Source: Helicobacter sp. MIT 05-5293
Lineage (GTDB): Bacteria > Campylobacterota > Campylobacteria > Campylobacterales > Helicobacteraceae
Length of the DNA stretch: 64,000 nt
Direction: 5' to 3'
Assembly (NCBI RefSeq): GCF_000765665.2
Contig: NZ_JROZ02000001.1
Location: forward strand, 496,001-560,000
Shown here: piece after piece, positions 1 through 9,927 of the stretch
Layout of the letters: each line of letters starts with the position of its first letter
Numbering within the stretch: the stretch's first letter is position 1
The notes under the pieces: model-generated
Database searches by the model: none
What the model was told of the DNA's origin: nothing
The model's input: the letters and a program-made list of their open reading frames with translations, nothing else
Program-made: the position numbers and the translations under genes

Positions 1-705
1 GACATATATGAGACGCAAAAAGGTTTTACACTTTTGGGTGATTTTGGTTGCGCAACGGAACACAATACGATTTACAAGGCTCAATGTGCTTTGCAAGATT
101 ATTTAAAAAAGAATGGCAAAGATTCTGTGGGAGTAAAATATGCTTTAAATCATCTTTGTGTTGAGGTGCAAAAAAATATCCCCAAAGGGGCAGGTTTGGG
201 TGGCAGTAGTGGCAATGCAGGTGTATTTTTGCAAATGATGAATGAGCGATTTGAGCTTGGAATGAGTGTCGAGGAGTTGTGTCAAGTAGCGTTGAGTGCT
301 GGAGCTGATGTCAGTTTTTTTGCGAGTGGCTATGAAAGTGCAAATGTTTTTGGGCGAGGTGAGAATCTTGAGCGATTTAATGAAAATAGCCCTGTTTTGG
401 AGATACACACACCCGAGATTTTTTGCGATACGAAAGCTGTGTATCAATACTATGCACACAATGTCGCACAGCAGATTCAGACTTATTCTGACCCTGCATT
501 ATCTTTGCAATGGGTAGATAAAACGAGCTTATTATTGTTGGAAAATGCTACCAAAATAAAAAATGCCCGTTGTTTTTTTAATGATTTGTATGCAAGTGCC
601 CTCAAGCTTTATCCGCAATTAGAATCTGTAGCTGATGAATTGGGAGAGCAGTGGTTTTTTAGTGGTAGCGGTAGTAGCTTTTTTCGATTGAAAGATGGGG
701 ATTAA
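1..705 (+). CDS. ispE: 4-diphosphocytidyl-2-C-methyl-D-erythritol kinase, 5' end cut off by window
   Basis: GHMP-family kinase that phosphorylates CDP-methylerythritol in the MEP pathway for isoprenoid precursors; cytoplasmic. The reading frame is open from base 1, so the start lies outside the window; 234 codons plus stop are visible, most of a protein usually about 260-280 residues long. The ATP-binding GHMP signature [14 protein letters not shown] is present, and a second glycine-rich motif [10 protein letters not shown] lies near the C terminus, as expected in this family. The gene ends 2 bases before smpB, the order remembered from H. pylori (HP1443-HP1444). The internal ATG at 34 is not the real start, because conserved N-terminal sequence precedes it. 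Confidence 0.93.
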   Translation, partial: DIYETQKGFTLLGDFGCATEHNTIYKAQCALQDYLKKNGKDSVGVKYALNHLCVEVQKNIPKGAGLGGSSGNAGVFLQMMNERFELGMSVEELCQVALSAGADVSFFASGYESANVFGRGENLERFNENSPVLEIHTPEIFCDTKAVYQYYAHNVAQQIQTYSDPALSLQWVDKTSLLLLENATKIKNARCFFNDLYASALKLYPQLESVADELGEQWFFSGSGSSFFRLKDGD

Positions 706-707
706 AA

Positions 708-1175
708 ATGCAAACACGAATGATTGCAAAAAATAAAAAAGCATATTTTGATTATGAGATTCTCGAAAGCTTTGAAAGCGGGATTGTGCTTTTGGGTAGC
801 GAAGTGAAAAGTATTCGTGCAGGGAAAGTGAATCTCAAGGATAGTTTTGTGAAAATTGTTAAAAATGAGGCATTTTTATTTCAAGCGCATATTTCATTTT
901 TAGAAACTACACATACTTATTACAAGCCCGATGAACGCAGAGCAAGAAAGCTTTTGTTACACAGAAAACAGATTGATAAACTTTTTGGGTCAGTGAGTAA
1001 AGAATCTTTAAGCATTGTCCCATTAAACATTTATTTCAATCAAAAAAATAAAATTAAACTTTGTATTGCATTAGTCAAAGGGAAACATCTTTATGATAAG
1101 CGCGAGAGTATTAAGCGTAGAATGCTTGATCGAGAAGCAAGAGCAAATATGAAAGAATATGGCAAAAAATTATGA
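708..1175 (+). CDS. smpB: SsrA (tmRNA)-binding protein SmpB
   Basis: Small basic protein that delivers tmRNA to stalled ribosomes for trans-translation. At 155 residues it is full length. Family hallmarks are visible: N-terminal [18 protein letters not shown], then [20 protein letters not shown], the HYKPDE-like segment ([15 protein letters not shown]) and the lysine/arginine-rich C-terminal tail ([14 protein letters not shown]) that enters the decoding site. It starts 2 bases after ispE, so the two are probably cotranscribed. The tmRNA gene itself is not in the window. Confidence 0.97.
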   Translation: MQTRMIAKNKKAYFDYEILESFESGIVLLGSEVKSIRAGKVNLKDSFVKIVKNEAFLFQAHISFLETTHTYYKPDERRARKLLLHRKQIDKLFGSVSKESLSIVPLNIYFNQKNKIKLCIALVKGKHLYDKRESIKRRMLDREARANMKEYGKKL

Positions 1176-1193
1176 TTTTTGTGAGGAGGGCAG

Positions 1194-1658
1194 ATGCAAG
1201 CAGCTGTTGATTATGGTGTGTTGGGATTTTTAGGATTCTTAAGTGTGATAACGCTTGCGTTGGCATTGGAGCGTTGGTGGTTTTATCGGAGTGTGAAAGT
1301 TGAAGATTTTAATGATAAGAGAATCTTAGAATTGCGACTTTATCAACGTTTGACATTGATTGCTACAATTGGCTCAAATGCTCCTTATATTGGACTTTTG
1401 GGGACGGTCGCGGGTATTATGGTAACATTTATAGAAATTGGTTCTAATTCATTGGTGGATACGCAAAGCATTATGGCTGGTTTGGCTTTAGCGTTGAAAG
1501 CCACAGCAGCGGGACTTATTGTCGCAATCCCCTCTATTGTTTTTTATAATTTGCTTTTGCGCAAAGCGGAAGTGATTCTGTCTTTGTGGGATATTGCTCA
1601 TTATCCTCGCCCATCATCGAAAAATTTAGAGAATCCAAAAACAAGGTATGATGTATGA
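1194..1658 (+). CDS. exbB: ExbB/TolQ-type proton channel subunit
   Basis: Inner-membrane proton channel subunit of a Ton/Tol-type energy transducer. At 154 residues it is a short ExbB with three predicted membrane segments: about residues 8-24, 58-80 (IGSNAPYIGLLGTVAGIM) and 98-120 (LALKATAAGLIVAIPSI). The GLLGTVAGIM and ALKATAAGL motifs are diagnostic of the MotA/TolQ/ExbB family. A GGAGG ribosome site lies 6 bases before the ATG. Its 3' end overlaps exbD by 4 bases, so translation is coupled. No tonB gene follows; a ZorAB-like pair does. The substrate receptor it powers is unknown. Confidence 0.9.
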   Translation: MQAAVDYGVLGFLGFLSVITLALALERWWFYRSVKVEDFNDKRILELRLYQRLTLIATIGSNAPYIGLLGTVAGIMVTFIEIGSNSLVDTQSIMAGLALALKATAAGLIVAIPSIVFYNLLLRKAEVILSLWDIAHYPRPSSKNLENPKTRYDV

Positions 1659-2041
1659 AAAAAATCGATAGCTTGAATGTGATTCCATTCATTGACATTA
1701 TGCTTGTATTGCTTGTGATTGTGCTAACAAGTGCTTCTTTTGTCGTCCAATCTCGCATTCAAGTCGATGTCCCTCAAATCGAACAAACACAAGGTGAAAA
1801 CACACATAAAAAAGATAGTAAGCAAATCACTATCAATAAAGAAGGACAATTTTTTCTCGATGATCGTGCCTTGAGTCTTGAAGAACTCAAACAATCCATT
1901 GATACTTTTGACAAAGAAACGCAGGTGATTATTCGTGGAGACAGGCAGAGTGATTTGGAGTTTTTCCTTGAACTCACGACTATTTTAAGAGATAATGGTA
2001 TTAATGATGTGTATGTGATAGCAGAATCGCATCAAAAATAG
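1655..2041 (+). CDS. exbD: ExbD/TolR-type biopolymer transport protein
   Basis: Partner of ExbB: one N-terminal membrane helix carrying the proton-accepting aspartate, then a periplasmic domain. The 128-residue protein shows the classical start NVIPFIDIMLVLLVIVL, whose Asp in PFIDIM is the family's proton-binding residue, and the C-terminal TolR/ExbD fold ending in ILRDNGINDVYVIAE. The ATG overlaps the end of exbB (ATGTATGA). It forms one unit with exbB and, by spacing (16 bases), probably with the following ZorA-like gene. Confidence 0.92.
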   Translation: MKKIDSLNVIPFIDIMLVLLVIVLTSASFVVQSRIQVDVPQIEQTQGENTHKKDSKQITINKEGQFFLDDRALSLEELKQSIDTFDKETQVIIRGDRQSDLEFFLELTTILRDNGINDVYVIAESHQK

Positions 2042-2057
2042 AATCTAAGGAGAAAAT

Positions 2058-3977
2058 ATGCAAGAGCTTAATTGGCTGATTAATATTTGCTTTACGATTT
2101 TTATGGTGGGGCTTTTTGTATGGGATTTTAAAACATTTGGAGAGCCTACGCATAAGGATTTTAAAGCAATTATTATGAGCACGGGGGTTTTGGGGACTTT
2201 TGTAGGAATCTTTGTGGGATTAATGGGCTTTGATACGCGTGCCTTGCAAGATTCTGTCCCTTTATTGCTTGATGGGCTAAAGACAGCTTTCTATACTTCT
2301 ATTATGGGTATGGGGTTAGCCATTGCGCTTTCGATTATTCAAAGGGCAAGAGGTATCAAAAGCTCACAAGATGCGAATATGGACTATATGATATATCAAG
2401 TAGGGAATCTGAACTATCTTAAGGGTATCGAAGAGATTAGTAAAAATATGGCAAATCTGCCAACAAAAAATGATATGATTCAGATTAATTCTACTACCAA
2501 TGCGTTGTTGGAAAGTAGCCTTAAGAAGATTGATGTTTCTTTGCAAGAAGCAATCAAACAATTAGCTTCAGGTGCTTCAAAAGAGCTTATTGCGGCATTA
2601 GAACTTGTGATTAGGGATTTTAATCATAATCTCCAAGACCAGTTTGGCGATAACTTCAAAGAGCTTAATGTCGCTGTAGGACGACTTTTGACATGGCAAG
2701 AACATTATAAAGATTCTATTGAACAAACTCAAACTCTACTCACTCAAACACACAATGCGATGAACGACACAAAAGAAGCAATGAGTAACACACAAAAGAC
2801 ACTTGATTCAATCACGCAACAAAATATTACAGCAATGGAGTTTTATACTAAAACGCTTGAGATGATAAATGAGCTTAAGGCAAAAGGTGATTTGCTTCAA
2901 GCCCAGTTGCAAGAAGTTGCAAATCTTGGAGACAACGCGAAAAAATCTTTAAATGATGTGAATCATTTCTTTATTCAAACGAGTGAGAGTTTTAAGAATC
3001 TTGAAGATTCTGTAACGCAAAATGTCGAAGAAATGAAAAATGGGCTTGAAACGCATTTGGATCATCTTGATGAATACACGCAGGGGAATGTTGAAACCTT
3101 AAGGAAATTTTTGGAGACAAGCTCAATGGAGGCTGGCTCAAATACAAGTGCAATGTTGCAGCAACATACTTCACTCTTTAGGACAAGCCTTGAGGAAATG
3201 GCGGGGCATACTGATGAGGTGTTAAAAAATGTAATGAATACGGCAAATACGCAGTTAGAGCGATTAAGCAATGAACTAGAAAAGAATATCCAACAAAATA
3301 TAGAATCTAATACGCATAATAGTGCGGAATTTGCACGATTGAGAGAGCATATTGCAAAGAATCATACGGCAATTGTAGAAAGTTTAGAATCAAGCCTTAC
3401 CAAGCTTAATGGATACAATGAACAGATTATGCAGGATATGTCGAAGGGCTTGAAAGGTATGCAGGATATGTATCTCTCTACACTCACGGCAAGTATGGAT
3501 TCTGTGATGAATAAAGAGCAAGAGTTGATACATAATCGTATGGAAAGTATGAACGAACTTGCACACAAAACAGATGCAAATCTTAACGCGCAATACGAAA
3601 ATACAAATCAATTTTTAAAGAAAATCGCCACAGAGTATTTGAAAATTATGCAAAAACTCACAAAAGATTCGGTAGCAATACCTAAAGATATGGGTGTGCA
3701 AGTGGTGAAAGATTTTGGAGATTTGCAACACAATCTTCTTTCGCATTTAGGGAATCTTAATGCGCAGATTCAGCATAATAGTATGCAATTGATTGAACTT
3801 TATCGTAATGTCCAAAAGATTCTCAATGAAAACATTGATGGCAACAAACATTTACAACAAGAGATTAAAAGCACTTTTAGCTCACTAGATGAGTCAATGA
3901 GTGCGAGTATGGAAAACTTCAAGGAAAATTACGAGTGGTTTTTACGCCGAGTGCGTGAGATTATCGGTTCGAGATAA
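2058..3977 (+). CDS. ZorA-like long-tailed MotA/TolQ/ExbB channel protein
   Basis: Protein of 639 residues. The first ~100 residues form a MotA/ExbB-type module with membrane segments near 4-22, 37-57 (STGVLGTFVGIFVGLMGF) and 73-93 (TAFYTSIMGMGLAIALS). The remaining ~540 residues are hydrophilic, rich in Q, N, E, K, L and T, and look like one long helical or coiled-coil tail without further membrane segments. This layout, with an OmpA-type partner immediately downstream, matches ZorA of Zorya anti-phage systems, where the tail extends into the cytoplasm. ZorC, ZorD or ZorE effector genes are not present in the neighbourhood. An AAGGAG ribosome site precedes the ATG. Family membership is well supported; a defence role is only inferred. 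Confidence 0.75.
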   Translation: MQELNWLINICFTIFMVGLFVWDFKTFGEPTHKDFKAIIMSTGVLGTFVGIFVGLMGFDTRALQDSVPLLLDGLKTAFYTSIMGMGLAIALSIIQRARGIKSSQDANMDYMIYQVGNLNYLKGIEEISKNMANLPTKNDMIQINSTTNALLESSLKKIDVSLQEAIKQLASGASKELIAALELVIRDFNHNLQDQFGDNFKELNVAVGRLLTWQEHYKDSIEQTQTLLTQTHNAMNDTKEAMSNTQKTLDSITQQNITAMEFYTKTLEMINELKAKGDLLQAQLQEVANLGDNAKKSLNDVNHFFIQTSESFKNLEDSVTQNVEEMKNGLETHLDHLDEYTQGNVETLRKFLETSSMEAGSNTSAMLQQHTSLFRTSLEEMAGHTDEVLKNVMNTANTQLERLSNELEKNIQQNIESNTHNSAEFARLREHIAKNHTAIVESLESSLTKLNGYNEQIMQDMSKGLKGMQDMYLSTLTASMDSVMNKEQELIHNRMESMNELAHKTDANLNAQYENTNQFLKKIATEYLKIMQKLTKDSVAIPKDMGVQVVKDFGDLQHNLLSHLGNLNAQIQHNSMQLIELYRNVQKILNENIDGNKHLQQEIKSTFSSLDESMSASMENFKENYEWFLRRVREIIGSR

Positions 3978-3991
3978 CGGAGCAAGATGCA

Positions 3992-4705
3992 ATGAAACAC
4001 AATCAGTGGATTAGTATTTCTGATATGATGGCGGGCATTATGATGATTTTTTTGCTCATTATGGTGTCTTTTATGCTTATTACCCAAAAGACGCAGGAAG
4101 ATTTAAAGATTCAGAATCAGAAACTTTTAGAGCTTAATGAAGCAATGAGCGCAATTGCTCAAAATTATTCAGACTTGCAACAAGAGCTTAATGAAGCGTT
4201 ATTGAAGGAGTTTAGTAAGGATCTTAAGCGGTGGGACGCGCAGATTGATGAAGATAATACGATTCGATTTAATGAACCCGAAGTGCTTTTTGATACTGGA
4301 GCAAAGCAAGTCAAGAAACGTTTTCAAGATATTTTAGATGACTTTTTCCCACGCTATGTGAAGATTCTTGTTCTGCCAAAATTTCAAGAAAATATTGAGG
4401 AGATTCGCATCGAAGGGCACACTTCGCAAAGTTGGTTTGCAGCGCATACTTTGGAGGATCGTTATTTAGGGAATGCTGAATTATCACAAGCAAGAGCATT
4501 AGAAGTGTTAAAGTATTGTTTTAATCTTAAAAAGATTGATGCTTATAAAGAGTGGCTTATTAAAGTATTTCGCGCCAATGGTTTGTCTTTTGCTAAGCCT
4601 TTGGAAGATGATGAAAAATCTCGGCGTGTAGAATTTCGTGTGATTACAAAAGCAAACAAAGATTTACTTAAGATTCTTGAAATCAGTAAGGACTTTGAGC
4701 CTTAA
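3992..4705 (+). CDS. ZorB-like OmpA/MotB peptidoglycan-binding stator protein
   Basis: Protein of 237 residues in MotB/ZorB layout. A short cytoplasmic N terminus (MKHNQWISISDMMAGIMMIF) leads into one membrane helix at about 12-33. Asp11 just before the helix is placed like the proton-binding Asp of ZorB/MotB. A helical linker reaches to about 85, followed by an OmpA-like periplasmic domain. Peptidoglycan-binding signatures are readable: RIEGHTS, then GNAELSQARALEVLKYC, and SRRVEFRV near the C terminus. It lies 14 bases after the ZorA-like gene and is surely its partner. It differs from MotB because no flagellar MotA is adjacent. The next gene, rpmH, belongs to an unrelated conserved block. 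Confidence 0.78.
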   Translation: MKHNQWISISDMMAGIMMIFLLIMVSFMLITQKTQEDLKIQNQKLLELNEAMSAIAQNYSDLQQELNEALLKEFSKDLKRWDAQIDEDNTIRFNEPEVLFDTGAKQVKKRFQDILDDFFPRYVKILVLPKFQENIEEIRIEGHTSQSWFAAHTLEDRYLGNAELSQARALEVLKYCFNLKKIDAYKEWLIKVFRANGLSFAKPLEDDEKSRRVEFRVITKANKDLLKILEISKDFEP

Positions 4706-4772
4706 ATAACTTTGGTTTAAGTAAAATTACGGCAAAATTCTCAATTTGTAAATCTTATTTGAAGGCATATCA

Positions 4773-4907
4773 ATGAAACGAACTTATCAGCCACATAATA
4801 CACCCAGAAAACGCACTCATGGTTTTCGCGTCAGAATGAAAACAAAAAATGGTCGTAGAGTTATTAATGCAAGAAGGGCAAAAGGTCGCAAAAGACTTTC
4901 TGTGTAA
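4773..4907 (+). CDS. rpmH: 50S ribosomal protein L34
   Basis: 44-residue highly basic ribosomal protein. The reading frame begins [18 protein letters not shown] and ends [11 protein letters not shown], the universal L34 pattern. An AAGG-type ribosome site (GAAGG at 4761-4765) lies 7 bases before the ATG. It starts the rpmH-rnpA-yidD-yidC-jag-mnmE run found in most bacteria. The 67 bases between the ZorB-like gene and rpmH probably hold a promoter, since ribosomal expression should not depend on the upstream motor genes; the stretch GTAAAATTACGG at about 4720-4732 contains a plausible -10. Confidence 0.97.
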   Translation: MKRTYQPHNTPRKRTHGFRVRMKTKNGRRVINARRAKGRKRLSV

Positions 4908-4915
4908 GTGTTCTA

Positions 4916-5350
4916 ATGAAGTTAGATTCTCTGAAAAACTCATCAGAGTTTGACTTCATCTATAAGAATGCGCATCGCTTCTTTCACCGATGTTTTGTGC
5001 TTTATGGCACTAGTGTTTTCTCGTTAGAATCTTCTTCCCGACAATGTAGCGTTTTAGATACTATTTCTTCGCGTGAATGTGATATATGCGTGGGTTTGAG
5101 TATTTCTCGGAAGATTGCTAAAGCGCATATTCGTAATCGTCTCAAACGAAGAGTAAGAGCAATTTTGCAACAACAAGATATATCCTTTAAGGGCTTTGTT
5201 TTTGTTTTTGTCGCTAAAGCTCCTGTGGTAGAGCTTGATTTTGCCATGTTGGAGAAAAATGTATCTTATGCAATGGCGCATATTCAAAAGCAACTCTCAA
5301 AACCTAAAACATATAAAAAATCTTCCCCTAACACCAAAGGTCATCATTAG
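4916..5350 (+). CDS. rnpA: ribonuclease P protein component
   Basis: Protein subunit of RNase P, which trims tRNA 5' leaders together with the rnpB RNA (not in this window). The 144-residue frame has the RNR signature AHIRNRLKRRVRAIL at about residues 64-78, preceded by the family beta strand VGLSISRKIAKA. The N terminus (KNSSEFDFIYKNAHRFF) matches the usual start. It begins 8 bases after rpmH and its stop overlaps the GTG start of yidD by one base. Confidence 0.95.
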   Translation: MKLDSLKNSSEFDFIYKNAHRFFHRCFVLYGTSVFSLESSSRQCSVLDTISSRECDICVGLSISRKIAKAHIRNRLKRRVRAILQQQDISFKGFVFVFVAKAPVVELDFAMLEKNVSYAMAHIQKQLSKPKTYKKSSPNTKGHH

Positions 5351-5742
5351 TGAGACAAAATATCATTTCATATTGTATAAGGAGTGTTTTAATCATTATG
5401 GTGCGTGTGTATCAAAAGACTTTTTCGGCTTTAAGTGTGGGAGCTTGTCGTTATTATCCTAGCTGTTCTGAATATACTTTATGGCTTTTGCGTTTTGATT
5501 CTATTGTATGTGCTTTAGGTAAAAGTTTGCTAAGAATCTTGCGATGCAATCAGTTTTTTAAAGGAGGGATTGCATATCCTATCGTTACAATGGAACTAAG
5601 AAACATTGTCTTTGCCCCAAAAAATATTAAATATTGGTTCGTTCCTTACGAAAATCTGATATTTTTAGATATAATGACATTTCCAAAAAAAACTTATAAG
5701 ATGAGATTCTATATTATCAAATCAATTTTAAAAGGTAAATAA
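5350..5742 (+). CDS. yidD: YidD membrane protein insertion efficiency factor
   Basis: Small membrane-associated protein that assists YidC-dependent insertion. The signature [15 protein letters not shown], in which Cys and Tyr are conserved, lies at about residues 33-47 and is followed by [16 protein letters not shown], the typical YidD middle. At 130 residues it carries a C-terminal extension of about 50 residues compared with the usual 70-90. Translation appears to start at a GTG whose G is the last base of the rnpA stop codon, and its own stop overlaps the yidC ATG by one base, so the three genes are translationally coupled. Confidence 0.93.
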   Translation: MRQNIISYCIRSVLIIMVRVYQKTFSALSVGACRYYPSCSEYTLWLLRFDSIVCALGKSLLRILRCNQFFKGGIAYPIVTMELRNIVFAPKNIKYWFVPYENLIFLDIMTFPKKTYKMRFYIIKSILKGK

Positions 5743-7511
5743 TGTATCGTCCCGAACCAGATAATGCTATTTCTCTCACTCGTGTTTTGGTGGCGGTAGG
5801 TCTTTCTATCGCTTTTTTTGCTGTGTATGCTTATTTTTTTCCCCAATCTCCAAAGGCAGCTGAAACCTCTAAAGAAGCTTCTCATCAAGAGATTAATGCC
5901 CAACCCACATCAGACATATTGCAAGAAGATTCACTTCAGTCTAGCAATGCACCTCAAGAATCAAATGTAAATATACATTCTCAAGCACCGCAACCTCAAT
6001 CTAATCAAAAATCGCTTAAGCAAACGACACTTGTGCATCTTGATTCTGATGAGTTTGAAATCGAAATAGACGCATTAGGTCGCATTAAGCAAGTGTATCT
6101 TAAAGATCCAAAATTTACTAAAGAAGAGCAAACAAGCCTTTTTTCAATGGTAGCAGGTGTTTTGGGTTTCAAGACAAACCACAAAGAGACTTTAGATAAA
6201 CTCCCTTTGTTCAGCAATGATTTGTTACGAACAATGGAAGTGCGTTTTACCGATAAGAGTATTAATCAAAAGGCATTTTCTACACCTTACACGAGTAATG
6301 TCTCTCGTATCAAGCTCGATTCTACTCCTCAAGAGATTGTTTTGACACAGCATTTAGATGATATTGTATTGAAAAAAACGCTTATTATCTATCCAAACCT
6401 TCGTTATGATGTTCGTATTGAGGTGAATAATCCTAATGTAGAATATTATGTGAGCAATGGAATGCGTCCTACGGCAGATCCAGATACTTATGCTTTTCGT
6501 GGAGTTTTTACGCGAAATGCGTTTGATGGTGTCTTGACGAAATTTGAAGACGGAGATGCCTCACATGATTATATTGTCAAAAAAGCAAATGATGTAAGAA
6601 ATTCAAGCTTTATAGCAAGCGTGGATCGCTATTATACAAGCTTATTTTTTACTTCTGATCCTAAAGGTTTATTTGTCGTAATGAGTGGCGATGAGGCAAA
6701 TAATCCAATGCCTTTTGTGAGGTTTGAAGGAAATGCAGAATTTCAAGCCTACATAGGTCCTAAAGAATACCATGAATTAGCGTCAATTGATGAGACACTT
6801 ACAGATGTAGTAGAGTATGGGAGAATCACTTTCTTTGCAAAACCAGTGTTTTTACTATTAGATTTTTTGTATGGTATATGTGGAAATTGGGGTTGGGCGA
6901 TTGTTTTGCTGACATTAGTTGTCCGAATCGTGCTTTATCCTTTGACTTATAAGGGTATAGTGTCAATGCAAAAACTCAAAGATCTTGCTCCAAAAATGAA
7001 AGAATTGCAAACTCGATACAAAGATGACCCCCAAAAATTGCAAATACATATGATGGATTTATACAAAAAGCATGGAGCAAACCCATTAGGAGGCTGTTTG
7101 CCTTTATTTTTGCAAATCCCTGTGTTTTTTGCTATTTATCGTGTTTTACATAATGCTGTAGAATTAAAAAGTTCCGAGTGGATTCTGTGGATTACAGATC
7201 TTTCAGCAATTGATCCTTATTTTGTTTTGCCTATTTTAATGGGGGTTAGTATGTATGTCTCTCAACGCATCACACCTTCAAATTTTACTGATCCAATGCA
7301 GGAGAAGATTTTTAAAATGTTGCCCCTTGCTTTTGCATTATTTTTTATTATTTTCCCATTCCCAGCGGGATTAGTGTTGTATTGGACGGTCAATAATATA
7401 TTTTCTATTATCCAACAATTAAGCATTAATAAAATTATGGCAATCAAAAAAGAAAAAGAGATTCTTGCTCACCACCAACAACATCATCAACATCACGAGG
7501 TAAAAAAATGA
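5742..7511 (+). CDS. yidC: membrane protein insertase YidC
   Basis: Inner-membrane insertase/chaperone for membrane proteins (Oxa1/Alb3/YidC family), 589 residues. An N-terminal membrane anchor lies at about 11-30, then a Q/S/P-rich linker and the large periplasmic P1 domain (to about 350). The conserved C-terminal core carries five helices, including the segments [21 protein letters not shown] (Arg of the hydrophilic groove), [20 protein letters not shown] and [20 protein letters not shown]. The tail is His- and Lys-rich ([13 protein letters not shown]). It overlaps yidD by one base and jag by 4 bases. Confidence 0.97.
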   Translation: MYRPEPDNAISLTRVLVAVGLSIAFFAVYAYFFPQSPKAAETSKEASHQEINAQPTSDILQEDSLQSSNAPQESNVNIHSQAPQPQSNQKSLKQTTLVHLDSDEFEIEIDALGRIKQVYLKDPKFTKEEQTSLFSMVAGVLGFKTNHKETLDKLPLFSNDLLRTMEVRFTDKSINQKAFSTPYTSNVSRIKLDSTPQEIVLTQHLDDIVLKKTLIIYPNLRYDVRIEVNNPNVEYYVSNGMRPTADPDTYAFRGVFTRNAFDGVLTKFEDGDASHDYIVKKANDVRNSSFIASVDRYYTSLFFTSDPKGLFVVMSGDEANNPMPFVRFEGNAEFQAYIGPKEYHELASIDETLTDVVEYGRITFFAKPVFLLLDFLYGICGNWGWAIVLLTLVVRIVLYPLTYKGIVSMQKLKDLAPKMKELQTRYKDDPQKLQIHMMDLYKKHGANPLGGCLPLFLQIPVFFAIYRVLHNAVELKSSEWILWITDLSAIDPYFVLPILMGVSMYVSQRITPSNFTDPMQEKIFKMLPLAFALFFIIFPFPAGLVLYWTVNNIFSIIQQLSINKIMAIKKEKEILAHHQQHHQHHEVKK

Positions 7512-8356
7512 AGAAGATTGTTGAAAAGACTTTAGATGCGGCTTTGATTAAGGCTTCTATGGAGCTTCAATGTTCTGTGGTGGATCTTGAATATGAAGTG
7601 ATACAACATTCTTCTAACGGCTTTTTGGGAATCGGAAAAAAAGATGCTATTATCATTGTTGATACAAAAGTTAAATCTTCAAAGTCTCCTAAAAGCTATG
7701 CAAAACAAGAGCCAACCCCTACAAAAAAAGCTCCCAATAAAGATTTTGTCAAAGATAAAAAACCGCAAACAGATATAGAATCATCTCCAGTGATGACTTT
7801 TCAAGGGCATGGTTGGGGAGAAAATACAGATTTGTTTGATGAAGTAAGTCTGCAGTCTGCAACACCTACTTTAAAAACACCAAATGTAAGTCAAGATGAT
7901 GCGAGTAATGTCGCTCAAATCCGATCAGAAATTATTGATTTGTTTGCTCGATTACCTTTTGAAATTGATTGTTTTGAGGTGCGTTTGGAAGATGATAATA
8001 CCCTTTTTGTGTATATTAATGGTAAGGATTGTGCATTGCTTATCGGTGAAAGAGGGTATCGTTACAAAGCACTTTCTTATCTTTTGTTTAATTGGATTAA
8101 CCCCAAATACGGCTATTCTTTGCGTTTAGAAATTGCTGAATTTTTAAAGAATCAGGAAGAAATGATTGATGTGTATCTCAAAGAACTTGCTCGCACTATT
8201 AAAGCAAATGGTAAGGCACAGACAAAAACACTTGATGGAATCTTGGTATATATTGCATTGAATAAATTACGCGCAATGTTTCCCGATAAGTATATTTCTG
8301 TGCGTCAGAATGAGACTGATGAAAAATACATCATCATCAACGATTTCAGACGATAG
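7508..8356 (+). CDS. jag: Jag/KhpB-type RNA-binding protein (Jag_N, KH, R3H)
   Basis: RNA-binding protein of the Jag/KhpB (EloR) family, 282 residues. The N-terminal Jag domain (to about 55) includes [17 protein letters not shown] low-complexity linker follows (about 58-130), then a KH-like domain with the loop [19 protein letters not shown] and a C-terminal R3H-like region (about 215-282). The canonical R-x3-H pair is not obvious; a segment reading [13 protein letters not shown] takes its place, so RNA contacts may differ. The start overlaps yidC by 4 bases, and the end overlaps the mnmE start by up to 47 bases. Confidence 0.9.
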   Translation: MKKIVEKTLDAALIKASMELQCSVVDLEYEVIQHSSNGFLGIGKKDAIIIVDTKVKSSKSPKSYAKQEPTPTKKAPNKDFVKDKKPQTDIESSPVMTFQGHGWGENTDLFDEVSLQSATPTLKTPNVSQDDASNVAQIRSEIIDLFARLPFEIDCFEVRLEDDNTLFVYINGKDCALLIGERGYRYKALSYLLFNWINPKYGYSLRLEIAEFLKNQEEMIDVYLKELARTIKANGKAQTKTLDGILVYIALNKLRAMFPDKYISVRQNETDEKYIIINDFRR

Positions 8357-9722
8357 CACGATTGTCGCTATTGCTACACCTATAGGAATTGGAGCGATTA
8401 GTATTGTGCGTTTAAGTGGGCAAAATGCCTACAATATTACTCTTTCTTTGACACATAAAACAAAACTTACCCCGCGTTATGCTCATTTGTGCGATATTTA
8501 TGATCATGCAGATTCTATGCTTGATGAAGCGATTGTGTTATTTTTCCCTAAACCTCACAGCTACACTATGCAAGATGTGTGTGAGATTCAGTGTCATGGG
8601 GGGATTGTGAGTGCTAAGGCAATTGTGCAAGAGTGTCTGAGGCAAGGAGCGAGACTTGCAACAGCAGGAGAATTTACAAAACGCGCTTTTTTGAATGGGC
8701 GATTAGACTTGTCTCAAACTCAAGCGATTGCTCATATCATACAATCTCAAAGTCTTCAAGCAAATAAGTTTTTGGCGCGGCAGCTTAAGGGTGAGTTGGG
8801 ACAATTTGTAGAGAAGATTCGTCAAAAATTGCTTGAGATTCTCGCATTTAGTGAAGTAAATATTGATTATAGTGAAGAGATTGAAGAAGATTATATACAC
8901 ATAATGGAGCATAAACTTCGGGATATACAAACGGAGCTTGAAAAAATCTACACGCTTTCACGCACTCGACAAGGATTGATAGAAGGCTATCGTTTAAGTA
9001 TTGTCGGTAAGCCAAATGTAGGTAAAAGCTCATTTCTTAATAAAATTTTGATGTATGATCGAGCCATTATAAGCCCTGTAGCCGGCACGACAAGAGACAC
9101 GATTGAAGAAAGTATTGATATTGGCGGCAATATCGTGCGCATCATTGATACAGCGGGTATTCATGATAGTCAAGATGAAATCGAACAAATTGGTATTGCA
9201 AAAAGTAAAGAAGCAATTGAGCGCAGTGATATAGTATTGGCAGTCTTTGATGCTTCGCAGATACTTGATGAGCAAGATAAGGCAATGATAGAGATTTTAG
9301 ATTCTCAATGTCAGGATAAATGGTTGTTGGTGCTTGTCAATAAGAGCGATTTACCTATAAAGTGCGATGAAAATGTATTGATAAGTATTCTTTCTTCTCA
9401 CCCAAAAGCTATTTCTAAAACTCCTTTGTTTATCAGTGCGCAAAATGGTGAGATAAAAGAAGTGCTTAAGATACTTGAAAATGTGCTTATGCAAAATGAT
9501 GCAGGAGATTCTCTTTTGCTGACTTCTACCTATCAGATTCAGTGTGTTCAAAAGGCAATTGCTCATCTTCAAGATGCACACACTATGCTCCAAAAACAAG
9601 AGCTAGAGCTTTTTTCTTATCATATCCGCGATAGTATTGAATCTATTTGTCAAATCACTCGTCCTTATGAGACCAGCGAACTTTTAGATCAGCTTTTTAG
9701 TGAGTTTTGTTTAGGCAAATGA
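8319..9722 (+). CDS. mnmE: tRNA uridine-5-carboxymethylaminomethyl(34) synthesis GTPase MnmE
   Basis: GTPase that, with MnmG, modifies the wobble uridine of certain tRNAs. The N-terminal tetrahydrofolate-binding domain begins [23 protein letters not shown] helical domain is interrupted by the G domain, with Walker [11 protein letters not shown] at about 229, switch II DTAG and NKSD. The C terminus is FCLGK, the invariant C-x-G-K of the family. I chose the ATG at 8319, but an ATG at 8310 in the same frame (MRLM) is also possible; both lie inside jag, so translation is coupled. Confidence 0.95.
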   Translation: MKNTSSSTISDDSTIVAIATPIGIGAISIVRLSGQNAYNITLSLTHKTKLTPRYAHLCDIYDHADSMLDEAIVLFFPKPHSYTMQDVCEIQCHGGIVSAKAIVQECLRQGARLATAGEFTKRAFLNGRLDLSQTQAIAHIIQSQSLQANKFLARQLKGELGQFVEKIRQKLLEILAFSEVNIDYSEEIEEDYIHIMEHKLRDIQTELEKIYTLSRTRQGLIEGYRLSIVGKPNVGKSSFLNKILMYDRAIISPVAGTTRDTIEESIDIGGNIVRIIDTAGIHDSQDEIEQIGIAKSKEAIERSDIVLAVFDASQILDEQDKAMIEILDSQCQDKWLLVLVNKSDLPIKCDENVLISILSSHPKAISKTPLFISAQNGEIKEVLKILENVLMQNDAGDSLLLTSTYQIQCVQKAIAHLQDAHTMLQKQELELFSYHIRDSIESICQITRPYETSELLDQLFSEFCLGK

Positions 9723-9734
9723 CAATATTTTATA

Positions 9735-9756
9735 AGCCTTTAGATTGTAAAAGGCT
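9735..9756 (+). terminator. possible weak stem-loop after mnmE
   Basis: AGCCTTT (9735-9741) pairs perfectly with AAAGGCT (9750-9756) around an 8-base loop, 12 bases after the mnmE stop. No T run follows, so this is at best a weak terminator for the rpmH-mnmE operon. The remaining sequence to about 9925 shows no reading frame or RNA gene that I can support. Confidence 0.4.
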
Positions 9757-9927
9757 GCTAACCCATAATATTCTTAGATTCTAATCCCTGCCTTTTATCG
9801 TTTGGTATAGAGTTTGCGGAATCTCTACTACGAAGAAACTATTAAAAAATAAGCGTAAAAATTATCATTTTACAGATTCGGCTTTTAGTGAAGATAAATC
9901 AAAATTGTGTGTAATTTTATAAATAAA

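Noticed and set aside
145-459. 104-codon minus-strand frame opposite ispE
   Set aside because: Antisense to conserved GHMP kinase motifs and rich in Thr/Cys/His with no recognisable domain.
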